Origin: Hymenobacter aerophilus DSM 13606
GTDB taxonomy: Bacteria > Bacteroidota > Bacteroidia > Cytophagales > Hymenobacteraceae
Assembly (NCBI RefSeq): GCF_000382225.1
Contig: NZ_KB907803.1
Coordinates: forward strand, 62,001-126,000
DNA length: 64,000 nucleotides
Reading direction: 5' to 3'
Within the stretch, counting starts at the first letter, position 1; every line of letters starts with the position of its first letter. Under the pieces are notes generated by a model. It did not search any database. It had not been told where the DNA came from and saw nothing but the letters and a program-made list of their open reading frames with translations. Below are positions 16,619 through 25,812 of this stretch, one piece after another. A program made the translations under genes and the position numbers.

Positions 16619-17200
16619 CTACTGCTCAAACCGCCACATCCGCCCGGGCGTGAGGCAGGCGTGCAGGCGCACGTCGCCGGCCCAGGCATCGGCAATGCGG
16701 GGCACCGGCGGCTCCAGGCTCACGCCAATGCGCAGCGCATCGGGGCGGCACTGGGCCAAAAAGTGGTCGTAGAAACCCTTACCGTAGCCCACGCGGTGGC
16801 CAGTTTTATCAAAAGCCAGCAGCGGCACCAGCACCGCGTCCAACATTTCGGGGGCTACTTCGGGCGCATCTGCGGCGGGCTCCGGGATTCCCCAACGGTT
16901 GGGCGTCAGTGGGGTTTCGGGAGTTAGAGCATAGTGGCGCAGGGTGCGGCCGTCGGGCTGCACTACCGGCACGGCCAGCCGCAAAGCGGGGTACTCGGCC
17001 CACAACCGACGGATGAGCGGCCAGGTATCGGGCTCGTGCTGGCGGGCAATCGGCAGAAACAGGTGCAGCCCGCGCCACTGCGCCACCGGAAACCCGGCCA
17101 GCAGCTGCGGCCACAGTGCAGTGCTGCGGTGGGCTACTTCCGTTTCGGGTAAGGCTAGGCGGCGGGCCAGGGCGGTGCGGCGGAGGTCTTGCTTTAGCAC
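16619..17200 (-). CDS. 5-formyltetrahydrofolate cyclo-ligase
   Basis: 193 residues. It converts 5-formyl-THF and ATP to 5,10-methenyl-THF in one-carbon metabolism. The hallmark is RVGYGKGFYDHFLA near residue 140, with DAVLVPLLAFDKTGHRVGYG before it. The N-terminal K-x-x-x-R (KQDLRRTALARR) supplies ATP-site basic residues. Length and arrangement are normal for the family. Confidence 0.92.
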   Translation of the reverse strand: MLKQDLRRTALARRLALPETEVAHRSTALWPQLLAGFPVAQWRGLHLFLPIARQHEPDTWPLIRRLWAEYPALRLAVPVVQPDGRTLRHYALTPETPLTPNRWGIPEPAADAPEVAPEMLDAVLVPLLAFDKTGHRVGYGKGFYDHFLAQCRPDALRIGVSLEPPVPRIADAWAGDVRLHACLTPGRMWRFEQ

Positions 17201-17259
17201 TGATTGCGGCTGATTGGCTTGTGACGCTGTATTTCTTCGATATTGCCTCGCAGCGAAGG

Positions 17260-18162
17260 TCAGTCCAAAGCAGTTACGTTGAAGCCTACTTTAAACTGCA
17301 TGCCCGCCAGCCGGGCCCCGAGCGACATCTTCTCCCAGGTCCCCTGGCTGGTTTTGCGGATGTACGGAGGCTTGCCGAAATAGCCCAGCGCCGCGGAAAA
17401 ATAGACATTCTTGCGTAGGTCGTGCATTTGCTGCGACGTCTGCGCCATGCCGCCGGCCACCCATTCCAGCGTCAGCAGAAAGTCTTCGTCCAGCACCAGA
17501 TTGTCCGCCGTCAGGTCCACTACCAGCGGGCCGGTGTTGTTGGGGCGGCTGGAGCTGTGCACGAGAATGTCGCGGCGGTTGAGCTTTTCGTTGGATGGCT
17601 GGCCGTCGGGCAACAGCCGGTACAGGTTTACGCGAAACGTGAGGTCGACGCTATCCTGATACAGCAGGTTGAAGCGGGCCTGCTGCACTTTGGTGGGTTG
17701 ATGCCGCCGGTTGATAACGACGCCTACCTCGGTCCCGTGGCCCTCCGCCGCCATACTGGCAACTATCACCTCCGAGGTGCTGTTGTTGCCCAGCGTCAGG
17801 CGGCGCTTGAAAAGGCCCGGCGCCTGCACCCGCACATCGGCCAGTGCCACGGCCGCTGGCGCCAATTGCGCTTGGGGCTTCACCAGCAACTCCCGAAGCA
17901 CTACCTGCCGCGGCTCAAAGCCAATACTCGACAGGCGCACCGTGTCGGTGAGGTTGGCGGCGGTGTAGGAGAGCTGGTAGCGGCCCTGCTCGTCGGCCAC
18001 CGTGCCCACGTCCTTGCCCGGAATCCCGATGTTGGCGTAGGGCACCGGCTGGCCCGAACCAGTTTCCGTAACGGTGCCCGTCAGGGTTTGAGCGTGCGCC
18101 GCCGATCCGAGGGCCAGCAGCAAAAAGAATGCAACAAGTTTGAAGTCAGTGGGTAAGTACAT
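17260..18162 (-). CDS. Secreted protein with carboxypeptidase-regulatory-like domain
   Basis: 300 residues. A signal peptide (LVAFFLLLALGSAAHAQ) is followed by a beta-sandwich CarboxypepD_reg-like domain (LTGTVTETGSGQPVPYANIGIPGKDVGTVADEQGRY, residues ~27-62, quoted in part). The rest resembles the repeat-poor C-terminal region of Bacteroidota surface proteins, with LTLEWVAGG late. TonB-plug and barrel motifs are absent, so it is not a TonB-dependent receptor. Probably periplasmic or outer-membrane associated. Function unknown. Confidence 0.75.
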   Translation of the reverse strand: MYLPTDFKLVAFFLLLALGSAAHAQTLTGTVTETGSGQPVPYANIGIPGKDVGTVADEQGRYQLSYTAANLTDTVRLSSIGFEPRQVVLRELLVKPQAQLAPAAVALADVRVQAPGLFKRRLTLGNNSTSEVIVASMAAEGHGTEVGVVINRRHQPTKVQQARFNLLYQDSVDLTFRVNLYRLLPDGQPSNEKLNRRDILVHSSSRPNNTGPLVVDLTADNLVLDEDFLLTLEWVAGGMAQTSQQMHDLRKNVYFSAALGYFGKPPYIRKTSQGTWEKMSLGARLAGMQFKVGFNVTALD

Positions 18163-18222
18163 CAGCAGGGAGTAGGAAACGAGGTTCTTCTCCCGGATAC
18201 CAAAACCAGCTTGGCGGTTGCT

Positions 18223-18765
18223 TTAAGCCGCTTTCAAACCTGCCAACTGCGCGGTAAGCGCATCTAACTGTTCTTTCCAGTAAGCAGCTGCTTCGAGATT
18301 GTTGACGAATTTTTGATTCTGTTGCTCCTTAGGCAAACCCCGGTAGTGGTGCCAGTTGGCTCGCCTATCCGCATCGGCTTCCCGCTTAGTTTGAGGTTCA
18401 GCGCGGGCTAACCAGAAGCGTTGTTGCTCAACGTAGTCCGCCTGCCGCTCCTCCAGATAAGCTACCAACGATGGCTTATCAGCGGGCACATAACCGGGGC
18501 CACTACAACCGCAGGAGTGGTAAGTAATACCCACCGAATACAAATCGCGCAGGTGCTGCCAAGCCTTTACCTCCGCTTTGGGAGGGGATTTGAAGTCTTT
18601 GCCCATATCGGCCATCAAACCCCGGCACTCCGGACAGGTAGCAGGGACAGAGTCAGCTGTAAGCTTGTCGCGGTCTATATCACGCAACAGCCGCCGCTTG
18701 AACGTTTTGCGGCAAGCGAAACAGGCGTAGTGACTTTTATAGGCTATTTGACCGTAGCGACACAT
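18223..18765 (-). CDS. Zinc-ribbon-like hypothetical protein
   Basis: 180 residues from ATG 18763-18765. Two CxxC knuckles, YACFACRKTF at about 13-22 and ATCPECRGLM at about 42-51, suggest a structural zinc site. A third Cys cluster (HSCGCSGPGY) lies near residue 84. The rest is charged and helical, with READADRRANWHHYRGLP. An upstream in-frame extension overlaps bshC and is not needed. It starts 13 nt after the bshC stop, so it may be co-transcribed. No recognised family. Confidence 0.6.
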   Translation of the reverse strand: MCRYGQIAYKSHYACFACRKTFKRRLLRDIDRDKLTADSVPATCPECRGLMADMGKDFKSPPKAEVKAWQHLRDLYSVGITYHSCGCSGPGYVPADKPSLVAYLEERQADYVEQQRFWLARAEPQTKREADADRRANWHHYRGLPKEQQNQKFVNNLEAAAYWKEQLDALTAQLAGLKAA

Positions 18766-18778
18766 CAGCAGATGGGAT

Positions 18779-20371
18779 TTACGCCTCTTCCAGCAGCGTG
18801 AACTCCAGCGCCAACGGGTTGAAGGCGTCGAGCAGCTGCTGGATGAAGTCGGGGTTGTTGATGAGGATGTTGAGCACGTTGTCGGAGCGCTCCTGGAGGC
18901 CGCCGCCGGGCAGCAGCTTGCCCAGCAGGCCATCGAGCTGCTGGTAAGCCGTTTCGTGCTTGGCTTCGGCAGCTTTGCTGAGACGCTTTTCGAGGTTGCT
19001 CAAAATGCCGCTGGCTTTCTGCTGCTCGGCGGCCACGGCTTTTACCAGCGAAGGGTCGAGGCGCTGGGCGAGCTCGGCCACCTGCTCGAAGGCTGCTGCC
19101 AGCTGTTGCTGCTGCGCGTGCAAATCCACTTCTTCCTGGCCCAGATGCGCGGCCAGTTGCTTTTTTAGCTCCGGCAGCTTCTCAAAAATGGCGGTATTAT
19201 TCAACCCCAGTTTACGCAGCTTGCCGGCGTTGGCTTTGCTGATGAACTGAGCGGAGTTGCGCAGTAGCACGATGGGGAACGGCACGCCGTTTTCCTCGAA
19301 CACGCCCTTCAACTGGAACCAGTAAGCCACTTCGGCCCCGCCGCCGATGTAGCACAGATTAGGCAGCAGCAGCTCCTGGTACAGTGGCCGCAGTACCACG
19401 TTGGGGCTGAACTGCTCGGGGTGCGCGGCGGCCAGGGCCAGCAGCTCCGGGCGGCCCAGCTCCTTGGCCGCGCCATCCACAGTCAGTGTTACCGAGTCGG
19501 TGGCCGCGTCGTATTCCAGCCGCTCGCGCTGGCCTTCTTCGGTGATGAAGAACAGGTTGAAGGGCCGGGCGTACACCTGGGGCTTGTAGCCGGTGGCTTC
19601 CAGGTGGGTGTCGGCGGCCTGCACGGCCTGGTACGAGGCCTGGTCGCGCAGCTCGCGCGCCAGCACCGGGGCCAGCGCCTGCTTCAGCGCCGGTACATCG
19701 GCATCAAGGCTCACCAGCCCGTATTCGCCAAACAGGCCCAGCGCCAGCCGGTGGGTGGCCTCGGCCAGCGTTTTCGACTCGGCATAAGCCTCGCGGAACA
19801 GCGCCGGCACATCGGCGGGCAACTGGTCGAGCACCTGCTCCGGCAAACCCTCCAGCGCCATGCGGCCCACAGGCTGGCCGGTGGCGGCCGCGTTCCACTC
19901 GTACTTCTTGCCAAACAGGCTGAAATGGTTGATTTCGGCGAAGTCGTGGTCCTCGGTAGCCAGCCAGTACACCGGCACGAAATCGTACTGCGGATACGCC
20001 TCCTTGAGCTGCCGGGCCAGCTTGATGGCCGACACAATCTTGTAGATAAAGTACAGCGGCCCGGTAAATAGGTTGAGCTGGTGGCCGGTGGTCACGGTAA
20101 ACGTGGTGTCCTGGGCCAGCAGCTTCAGGTTGGCCTGCACGGCAGCCGGGGCTTCGGGCAGGTGGGCGTACTGCTGCTGCAGCGCCGCTACCAGCCGCTG
20201 CCGGGCTTCCGGCGAATAGGCGGCCTGCTTTTCTTTTATCTGCTCGGCAAACGCATCGAGCGTCGGAAAACGGTGATAGAAAGGCTGCAGGGCTTCTTTC
20301 TGCGCCAGATAATCAACGAGTAAAGAAGAAAATGCGCCGGTTTCGGCGTAGGGGAGCGTAGTGACGGTCAT
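18779..20371 (-). CDS. bshC: Bacillithiol biosynthesis cysteine-adding enzyme BshC
   Basis: 530 residues from ATG 20369-20371 (MTVTTLPYAETG). The frame extends upstream through repeat DNA. BshC ligates cysteine to GlcN-malate in the last step of bacillithiol synthesis. Visible are the Rossmann-like TTGHQLNLFTGPLYFIYKI, VPVYWLATEDHDFAEI, and a long C-terminal coiled coil (about residues 385-480). Downstream of rimO in the same orientation. A palindrome separates the two genes. Confidence 0.95.
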   Translation of the reverse strand: MTVTTLPYAETGAFSSLLVDYLAQKEALQPFYHRFPTLDAFAEQIKEKQAAYSPEARQRLVAALQQQYAHLPEAPAAVQANLKLLAQDTTFTVTTGHQLNLFTGPLYFIYKIVSAIKLARQLKEAYPQYDFVPVYWLATEDHDFAEINHFSLFGKKYEWNAAATGQPVGRMALEGLPEQVLDQLPADVPALFREAYAESKTLAEATHRLALGLFGEYGLVSLDADVPALKQALAPVLARELRDQASYQAVQAADTHLEATGYKPQVYARPFNLFFITEEGQRERLEYDAATDSVTLTVDGAAKELGRPELLALAAAHPEQFSPNVVLRPLYQELLLPNLCYIGGGAEVAYWFQLKGVFEENGVPFPIVLLRNSAQFISKANAGKLRKLGLNNTAIFEKLPELKKQLAAHLGQEEVDLHAQQQQLAAAFEQVAELAQRLDPSLVKAVAAEQQKASGILSNLEKRLSKAAEAKHETAYQQLDGLLGKLLPGGGLQERSDNVLNILINNPDFIQQLLDAFNPLALEFTLLEEA

Positions 20372-20429
20372 GGGCGGATGGGGTAATCCGGCTACAACCG
20401 GCCAGACGCCACAAAGTAACGGGGAGTTT

Positions 20430-20463
20430 ACCAGTTGTTGGTTGCCAGTTGTCAGTTGCCAGT
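20430..20463 (+). repeat. Heptanucleotide repeat
   Basis: Degenerate 7-nt units (CAGTTGT, TGGTTGC, CAGTTGT, CAGTTGC, CAGT). This resembles the short tandemly repeated heptamers known in cyanobacteria and other phyla. Immediately next to the 20465-20570 palindrome. Confidence 0.7.
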
Positions 20464-20464
20464 A

Positions 20465-20570
20465 AAAGAACGTCATGCTGAGCTTGCCGAAGCATCTCTA
20501 CCGCAGTGCTAACCTCTTTTGATTAGCGCTGCGGTAGAGATGCTTCGGCAAGCTCAGCATGACGTTCTTT
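20465..20570. repeat. Palindromic intergenic repeat, GTCATGCTGAGC family
   Basis: Arms of 48 nt, starting AAAGAACGTCATGCTGAGCT, nearly perfect with one mismatch region near the loop (GCAGTGC against GCGCTGC), and a 10-nt loop. It lies between rimO and bshC. Confidence 0.93.
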
Positions 20571-20589
20571 TTATGAAAATGGCTCAATG

Positions 20590-21903
20590 CTATACCAGCC
20601 GGCCGTACAAATCGAAGTCGGAAGCTTCCGTGATTTCCACCTGGGCGAAGTCGCCGAGGCGCACGAACGTGTCGTTGGTGGCGGGCACCAGCACTTCGTT
20701 GTCCACTTCGGGCGAGTCGTACTGGGTGCGGCCCACGAAGTAGCCGCTTTCCTTGCGGTCGAAGAGCACCTTGTAGGTCTGGCCGATTTTCTGCTCGTTG
20801 AGCTCCATCGAAATGCCCTGCTGCAGCTCCATAATCTGGTCGGCGCGGTCCTGCTTTACTTCGGCCGGTACGTCGTCTTCGAGCGTGTAGGAGTGCGTGT
20901 TGTCCTCGTGCGAGTAGGTGAAGATGCCCAGCCGGTCGAAGCGCGTGTCTTCCACGAAACGGTAGAGGTCCTCGAAATCCTGCTGGGTTTCGCCGGGGTG
21001 GCCGGCAATGAGGGTCGTGCGCAGGGCAATGTCGGGCACGCGCTGGCGGATGGTGTCGACCAGCTCGCGGGTGCGGCGCTGGCTGATGCCGCGGCGCATG
21101 GTTTTGAGCATGTTATCCGAAATATGCTGCAGCGGCATATCGAGGTATTTGCACACGTTTTCGCGCTCGTTCATCACGTCGAGCACGTCGAGCGGGAACT
21201 GCGAGGGGTAGGCGTACTGCATCCGAATCCAGTCGATGCCCTCCACGTCGGAGAGGTGGCGCACGAGGTCGGCCAGCTTGCGGGTGCCGTAGTGCTCCAA
21301 GCCGTAGTAGGTCAGGTCCTGGGCAATGAGAATCAGCTCCTTGGTGCCCATAGAGGCCAGACGCTTGGCCTCGCGTACCAGGTCCTCGATGGGCCGGTCG
21401 GTGTGCTTGCCGCGCATGAGCGGGATGGCGCAGAACGAGCAAGGGCGGTTGCAGCCCTCGGCAATCTTGAAGTAGGCGTAGTGGGCGGGCGTAGTCAGCA
21501 GCCGCTCGCCCACCAGCTCGTGCTGGTAGTTGGCCTCCAGCTTCTTCATCAGCTGGGGCAGCTCCAGGGTCCCGAAATAGGCATCTACCTGCGGAATCTC
21601 GCGCTCCAGATCGTCCTTGTAGCGCTGCGAGAGGCAGCCCGTCACGTAGAGCTTTTCCAGCCGGCCAGCCTCCTTCTCGTCGGCGTAGCGCAGAATCGTA
21701 TCGATGCTTTCCTGCTTGGCGTTATCAATAAAGCCGCAGGTGTTGATGATGACGATGTTGGCATCGCTCTGCTCGGCTTCGTGCGTTACCTCGAACTGGT
21801 TGGCCCGGAGCTGGCCCATGAGCACCTCCGAATCGACCACGTTTTTGGAGCAGCCGAGGGTGATGACGTTGACTTTATTGGCCTGCTGGCTTCTTACTTT
21901 CAT
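20590..21903 (-). CDS. rimO: Ribosomal protein S12 methylthiotransferase RimO
   Basis: 437 residues from ATG 21901-21903. It adds a methylthio group to the conserved Asp of ribosomal protein S12. The N-terminal UPF0004 domain has cluster cysteines at about C18, C56 and C90 (TLGCSKN, NTCGF, TGCLSQ). The radical SAM domain has CNRPCSFC at 151-158, and a C-terminal TRAM domain ends the protein. It belongs to the rpmG-DUF4295-ftsY-rimO gene group common in Bacteroidota, although palindromes separate the members here. Confidence 0.97.
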   Translation of the reverse strand: MKVRSQQANKVNVITLGCSKNVVDSEVLMGQLRANQFEVTHEAEQSDANIVIINTCGFIDNAKQESIDTILRYADEKEAGRLEKLYVTGCLSQRYKDDLEREIPQVDAYFGTLELPQLMKKLEANYQHELVGERLLTTPAHYAYFKIAEGCNRPCSFCAIPLMRGKHTDRPIEDLVREAKRLASMGTKELILIAQDLTYYGLEHYGTRKLADLVRHLSDVEGIDWIRMQYAYPSQFPLDVLDVMNERENVCKYLDMPLQHISDNMLKTMRRGISQRRTRELVDTIRQRVPDIALRTTLIAGHPGETQQDFEDLYRFVEDTRFDRLGIFTYSHEDNTHSYTLEDDVPAEVKQDRADQIMELQQGISMELNEQKIGQTYKVLFDRKESGYFVGRTQYDSPEVDNEVLVPATNDTFVRLGDFAQVEITEASDFDLYGRLV

Positions 21904-21987
21904 GCTGAGATGGGTAGGCGGGCGGCCGGGCAATTATTTCTGAATGAGAAACTTGCCCGCTACGGCCCGCAGCGAAATTTCGGACCG

Positions 21988-21995
21988 CAAAGGTA
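21988..21995 (-). promoter_or_regulatory. -7 box upstream of rimO
   Basis: Minus-strand TACCTTTG, a perfect TAnnTTTG box, 84 nt upstream of the rimO ATG. It suggests rimO can be transcribed separately from ftsY. Confidence 0.5.
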
Positions 21996-22070
21996 CGCAC
22001 CCGGCAACGCCTTTTCCTACCCGGAAGGTTTCTTTGTGGAAGAGTTGCTGAACGGGCAGCCGTAAAACCA

Positions 22071-22182
22071 CCTGTAATCCTGAGCTTGCGAAGGAACCTA
22101 TACAGAAGCTAACATCTGAGATTAGTATTGCTGTATAGGTCCTTCGTCCTTGCTCTAAGCGCAACATGCTCAGGATGACAGG
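22071..22182. repeat. Palindromic intergenic repeat, GTCATCCTGAGC family
   Basis: Arms starting CCTGTAATCCTGAGCTTGCG. The right arm has an extra ~20-nt insertion (CTTGCTCTAAGCGCAACATG) also present in the copy at 29.7 kb, so these two are close relatives. Located between ftsY and rimO. Confidence 0.9.
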
Positions 22183-22197
22183 CGGGCTGTTCAGTTC

Positions 22198-23175
22198 TTA
22201 CTTCTTGAACAGCGAATTGACGAACGTGGTCCGGTCAAATAGCTGTAAGTCGGTCATCTTCTCGCCCACGCCGATGTAGCGTACCGGCACCTGGAGCTGG
22301 GCCGAAATGCCGATAACTACGCCGCCCTTAGCCGTGCCGTCGAGCTTGGTGATGGCCAGCGCCGACACGTCGGTGGCCTTGGTGAACTCCTGGGCCTGCA
22401 AATAGGCATTCTGACCAGTGCTGCCGTCGAGCACCAGCAGCACCTCGTGGGGCGCATCGGGAATCACCTTCTGCATCACGCGCTTGATTTTGCTCAGCTC
22501 GTTCATCAGGTTCACCTTGTTATGCAGGCGGCCCGCCGTGTCGATAATCACCACGTCGGCGCCCATTTCCACGCCTTTCTGCACCGCATCGAAGGCTACG
22601 GCAGCCGGGTCGGTGTTCATGCCGTGCGAAATAACCGGCACGCCCACCCGCTCACCCCAGATGATGAGCTGATCCACAGCGGCAGCCCGGAACGTGTCGG
22701 CGGCGCCCAGCACCACCTTTTTGCCTGCCGAGTGGAAGCGGTGGGCCAGCTTGCCGATGGTGGTGGTTTTGCCCACCCCGTTCACGCCCACCACCATAAT
22801 CACGAAGGGCGAACCCGTGTTGTCGGGCCTATCCAGGATAGCGCGCGAGCCGGTGGCACTGCTGTTAGCATCGAGCAGACTCACGATTTCCTCGCGCAGG
22901 ATGCGGTCCAGGTCGCCGGTGCTAACGTACTTGTCGCGGGCCACGCGCTTCTCGATGCGCTCAATCACCTTTACGGTCGTGTCGATACCCACATCGGCGT
23001 GCACCAGCATGGTTTCCAGGTCGTCGAGCACGACCTCGTCCACGGTGCTGCGGCCGGCCACAGCCTTGCTGAGCTGGTCGAAGAAGCTGGTTTTGGTTTT
23101 CTGCAACCCCTCATCGAGGGCCTGCTGCTGCTCCTTGTTTTCCTTGTCCTTCTTGAAAAAGTCGAAGAGGCCCAT
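22198..23175 (-). CDS. ftsY: Signal recognition particle receptor FtsY
   Basis: 325 residues from ATG 23173-23175. The upstream frame extension runs through a palindrome and is not used. FtsY is the GTPase receptor that docks SRP-ribosome complexes at the inner membrane. A short N-terminus (MGLFDFFKKD) replaces the long acidic A domain of E. coli. The NG domain has GVNGVGKTT (130-138), DTFRAAA, DTAGR, TKLDGTAKGG and GVGEKMTDL. Confidence 0.97.
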   Translation of the reverse strand: MGLFDFFKKDKENKEQQQALDEGLQKTKTSFFDQLSKAVAGRSTVDEVVLDDLETMLVHADVGIDTTVKVIERIEKRVARDKYVSTGDLDRILREEIVSLLDANSSATGSRAILDRPDNTGSPFVIMVVGVNGVGKTTTIGKLAHRFHSAGKKVVLGAADTFRAAAVDQLIIWGERVGVPVISHGMNTDPAAVAFDAVQKGVEMGADVVIIDTAGRLHNKVNLMNELSKIKRVMQKVIPDAPHEVLLVLDGSTGQNAYLQAQEFTKATDVSALAITKLDGTAKGGVVIGISAQLQVPVRYIGVGEKMTDLQLFDRTTFVNSLFKK

Positions 23176-23220
23176 GGGGGTCGGGGTATGGATTGGTGGG
23201 GTCGGGGAACTGAGGCAACA

Positions 23221-23325
23221 AAGAACGTCATTCTGCGCAGAGCGCGGAATCCTGCGCGCCAAAGCAGCCCCCACGTTAGAGGGCACGTTGGTACGCGAGA
23301 TTCTGCGCTCTGCTCAGAATGACGT
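23221..23325. repeat. Palindromic intergenic repeat, GTCATTCTGAGC/GAATC type
   Basis: Arms AAGAACGTCATTCTGCGCAG... and ...CTCTGCTCAGAATGACGT with several mismatches, around a ~30-nt loop. It lies between ftsY and the DUF4295 gene. Confidence 0.85.
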
Positions 23326-23413
23326 GCTGGATTCTTGAAAAATCTGCATGCAAAAAAGTCCCACGCTGGCGGGACTTCTTCACTTCGTATCAGGTAGCCC
23401 AAAGGGCAACCGG

Positions 23414-23575
23414 CTACTTAACGCCGGTCGTGATGTAATCCTGTACTTTATCAACGGGCACCATTTCCTCGCGGAAGGTGTAGGCACCGGTTTTCTCCGA
23501 CTTGACAGCGCGAATTACCTTCGCCCAGTCTTTGCCGGTAGCGGTCTTCAGGGTTGCTACTACTTTCTTTGCCAT
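23414..23575 (-). CDS. DUF4295 small ribosome-linked protein
   Basis: 53 residues, ATG 23573-23575, stop 23414-23416. The sequence begins MAKKVVATLKTATGKDWAKV and ends DKVQDYITTGVK, the full DUF4295 pattern, which is confined to Bacteroidota. It is Lys-rich and encoded 8 nt after rpmG in the same orientation, upstream of ftsY. This fixed gene neighbourhood suggests a ribosomal or ribosome-associated role. Confidence 0.93.
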   Translation of the reverse strand: MAKKVVATLKTATGKDWAKVIRAVKSEKTGAYTFREEMVPVDKVQDYITTGVK

Positions 23576-23583
23576 GACGCAGC

Positions 23584-23766
23584 TTACTTAATTTCCTTGT
23601 GAACAGTCATTTTGCGCAGCACATTGTTGAATTTCTTCAACTCGATGCGCTCGGGCGTGTTCTTGCGGTTCTTGGTGGTGATGTAGCGCGAGGTGCCCGG
23701 CTGCCCCGAGTTCTTATGCTCAGTGCATTCAAGGATTACCTGCACCCGGTTGCCTTTCTTAGCCAT
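23584..23766 (-). CDS. rpmG: 50S ribosomal protein L33
   Basis: 60 residues: [20 protein letters not shown] followed by [21 protein letters not shown]. This is the form of L33 with a single Cys, hence not the zinc-binding CxxC type. First gene of the rpmG-DUF4295-ftsY cluster, with a good promoter 29 nt upstream. Confidence 0.98.
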   Translation of the reverse strand: MAKKGNRVQVILECTEHKNSGQPGTSRYITTKNRKNTPERIELKKFNNVLRKMTVHKEIK

Positions 23767-23794
23767 CTCGACGGGGTTTTTGGATTAAGGACTG

Positions 23795-23825
23795 CAAAGG
23801 TACAAGGGAAATCGGCATTGACAAA
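23795..23825 (-). promoter_or_regulatory. rpmG promoter, near-perfect Bacteroidota consensus
   Basis: On the minus strand TTTG (23822-23825), 19 nt, then TACCTTTG (23795-23802). This is the best -33/-7 pair in the window and drives the rpmG-DUF4295 transcript. Confidence 0.8.
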
Positions 23826-23944
23826 TACTTTGTTGATAATTGGGTGATTAGAAAGCCGCTGTGCCCGCGCCACTACCCGCCTATGGTCTGGAGCCGAAGA
23901 ACAGTAACTTCAAAAGCTGCCCGGAGTGCGCTGCCTCGCCATCT

Positions 23945-25699
23945 CTAGTGCGGCGTAACCGGCGTCGGCGGCACTATCCGGAACCCCTCTGCCAGCGACT
24001 CGCCGCGCAACTCCAGCCCCGGCACGATAGCGTGCGTGCAGGGCAGCGGAGTCTCGCCGCAGGCCCCTAGTTTCTCATTGGCAACGTGCACCACATGCCC
24101 CTTGGGTAAGCGTACGGGATGGGTGGGCGGCAGCGGTGGCAGATTGGGCCAAAAGAGAGCCGCTACGGCCTCGGGGCGGGGGTGGCGCAGGGCATAGATG
24201 GGGTCGCGCAACAGGTTTAATAGGCCGGCCCCAGCCCCAGCCAGCAACAGCACGCCAAGCCAGCGGGGGAGTGGTGGCAGTGTCAGCCAGGGCCAAAAAG
24301 CCAGCACCACCAGAAAGCCGGCGCCAAACCGGTAGTCGGGGGCCAGGGTGAACCAGAATACGCCCCCCACGGCGGCTACCAGCCAGGCGCTAAGCCACCC
24401 CAGCTGATCGAGGCGGACTGTCGTCCGCCGTGCCCGCCACCAAACAATCAGCGGGGCTATAGCAATTAGTTTTACCGCCAGTAAGAGGGGCGAGCCGGGA
24501 GCTTCGTAGTGCCACCAGCGCGGAACCCACTGCTGGAAGCGCGTCTCTACCGGGTCGTGCCAATTCGCGTGGGGCAGGCTGCGCGCTACATTGGTTACGA
24601 TTCTCTGCTCATCCAGCACTAGCTCAGGCGGCATCCGCCAATCAACCGGCAAGCCCGGCAAGCCTGGTAGCGGGTAGATGGGGTAGCCCGACAGCACCAG
24701 ATTACGGATCAGCCAAGGCAGAAAAACCACCGTGGCTAACCCCAGCAGAGGCAGTGCCGCCGGCCAAATCTTGTGATTTAGGCCGGCCGCCGCACCCCCG
24801 GCAGCGGCCGGGCGCTGCGCCACCCACAGGGCGTGCAACGGCAGCAGCAATACTGGTAGAGCTGATAGCTTAATAGTAACGGCCACCCCGCTCAGCAGCG
24901 CTAATAATATCAGTCGGGGCCGGCCGGCACTGCCTTGCACATTATAGGGGCCGAAAAATCCACTGTACAGCAAAAAGATGAAGTTCAGGAAGATAATCAC
25001 GGCGCAATCGGGCGCCGGGCTGGCCAGCCAACCCCGGAATACGTAAAAATGCACGCAAAACAGCAGCAACCCCGCCCAGGCCCAAGCGGCTCCGAAACCG
25101 CGCATTCCGCGCACCACGCCACGGACCGCCGCTACGGCCAGCAGCACGCCCAGGTAGGGCGGCAGCGGGTAGTAGGTGCCAGTAGGCGTTGGGATGCTGA
25201 AGACGGCTGTAGCCAGAAACAGGTGCGAATTGAAAGCCAGCCGCCCATGAAGGTTACCCAGGCCCGGGATTACGCTGTAGTCCTGTAGCCAGTGCAGCGT
25301 CTGCAGGTAGTAAAGCTGCGCGTCGGGGTTGCCACTACCGAGCTGCTGATACAGCAACAACGCCAGTAGTAGTAAAGCCAGCAGAGCCGCGCCCGTCCAC
25401 CACGCGGCCGGGCGCGGGGCAGTTCGCCAGCGGTGCCACTCCATTGCCACGGCCTGGCGCTGGCCCAGCAGCAAGGCCACCACCAATACGGCCAAACCGC
25501 CGCGCACGACCCAACTGCCCAGCGGCAGCACCAGCGACACGGGCGCCAAGCCCGCCGTGAGCAGGGCCACGCCGGCCAGACTTAGCACTTCAACGGGCAG
25601 CGGTGCGGGCCGACGGGCTGTTACGGCCCGCCAGGCCGACCAGCCCAGCGTAGTGGTAACGAGGGCCAGCAGTAGCCAGCTTCCCAGAATAAGCAGCAT
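23945..25699 (-). CDS. Large multi-pass membrane protein, GT-C glycosyltransferase-like
   Basis: 584 residues with about a dozen hydrophobic helices. Between helices 4 and 5 is a loop GNPDAQLYYLQTLHWLQDYSV followed by GLGNLHGRLAFNSHLF. The acidic residue and ordered aromatic residues there recall the first periplasmic loop of GT-C enzymes that use lipid-linked sugars. It resembles the LIC_10190-type membrane proteins. The C-terminal ~75 residues are soluble. Single-gene unit, with a possible -7 box at about 25718. Substrate unknown. Confidence 0.65.
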   Translation of the reverse strand: MLLILGSWLLLALVTTTLGWSAWRAVTARRPAPLPVEVLSLAGVALLTAGLAPVSLVLPLGSWVVRGGLAVLVVALLLGQRQAVAMEWHRWRTAPRPAAWWTGAALLALLLLALLLYQQLGSGNPDAQLYYLQTLHWLQDYSVIPGLGNLHGRLAFNSHLFLATAVFSIPTPTGTYYPLPPYLGVLLAVAAVRGVVRGMRGFGAAWAWAGLLLFCVHFYVFRGWLASPAPDCAVIIFLNFIFLLYSGFFGPYNVQGSAGRPRLILLALLSGVAVTIKLSALPVLLLPLHALWVAQRPAAAGGAAAGLNHKIWPAALPLLGLATVVFLPWLIRNLVLSGYPIYPLPGLPGLPVDWRMPPELVLDEQRIVTNVARSLPHANWHDPVETRFQQWVPRWWHYEAPGSPLLLAVKLIAIAPLIVWWRARRTTVRLDQLGWLSAWLVAAVGGVFWFTLAPDYRFGAGFLVVLAFWPWLTLPPLPRWLGVLLLAGAGAGLLNLLRDPIYALRHPRPEAVAALFWPNLPPLPPTHPVRLPKGHVVHVANEKLGACGETPLPCTHAIVPGLELRGESLAEGFRIVPPTPVTPH

Positions 25700-25812
25700 A
25701 ACAGAGGAATTTCAACCGCCAAAGTAAAGGCTTTGCCGGTGGGGCCGTTTTTTCGAGTGCAATAGCGGCGTAAAACTGCGGCGCTCACGGAACCCAACTG
25801 CCTCGGGGGTTG

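Noticed and set aside
20587..22065. 492-codon open frame on the plus strand
   Set aside because: Entirely antisense to rimO, His/Val/Gln-rich shadow translation. rimO has clear cluster motifs and a promoter.
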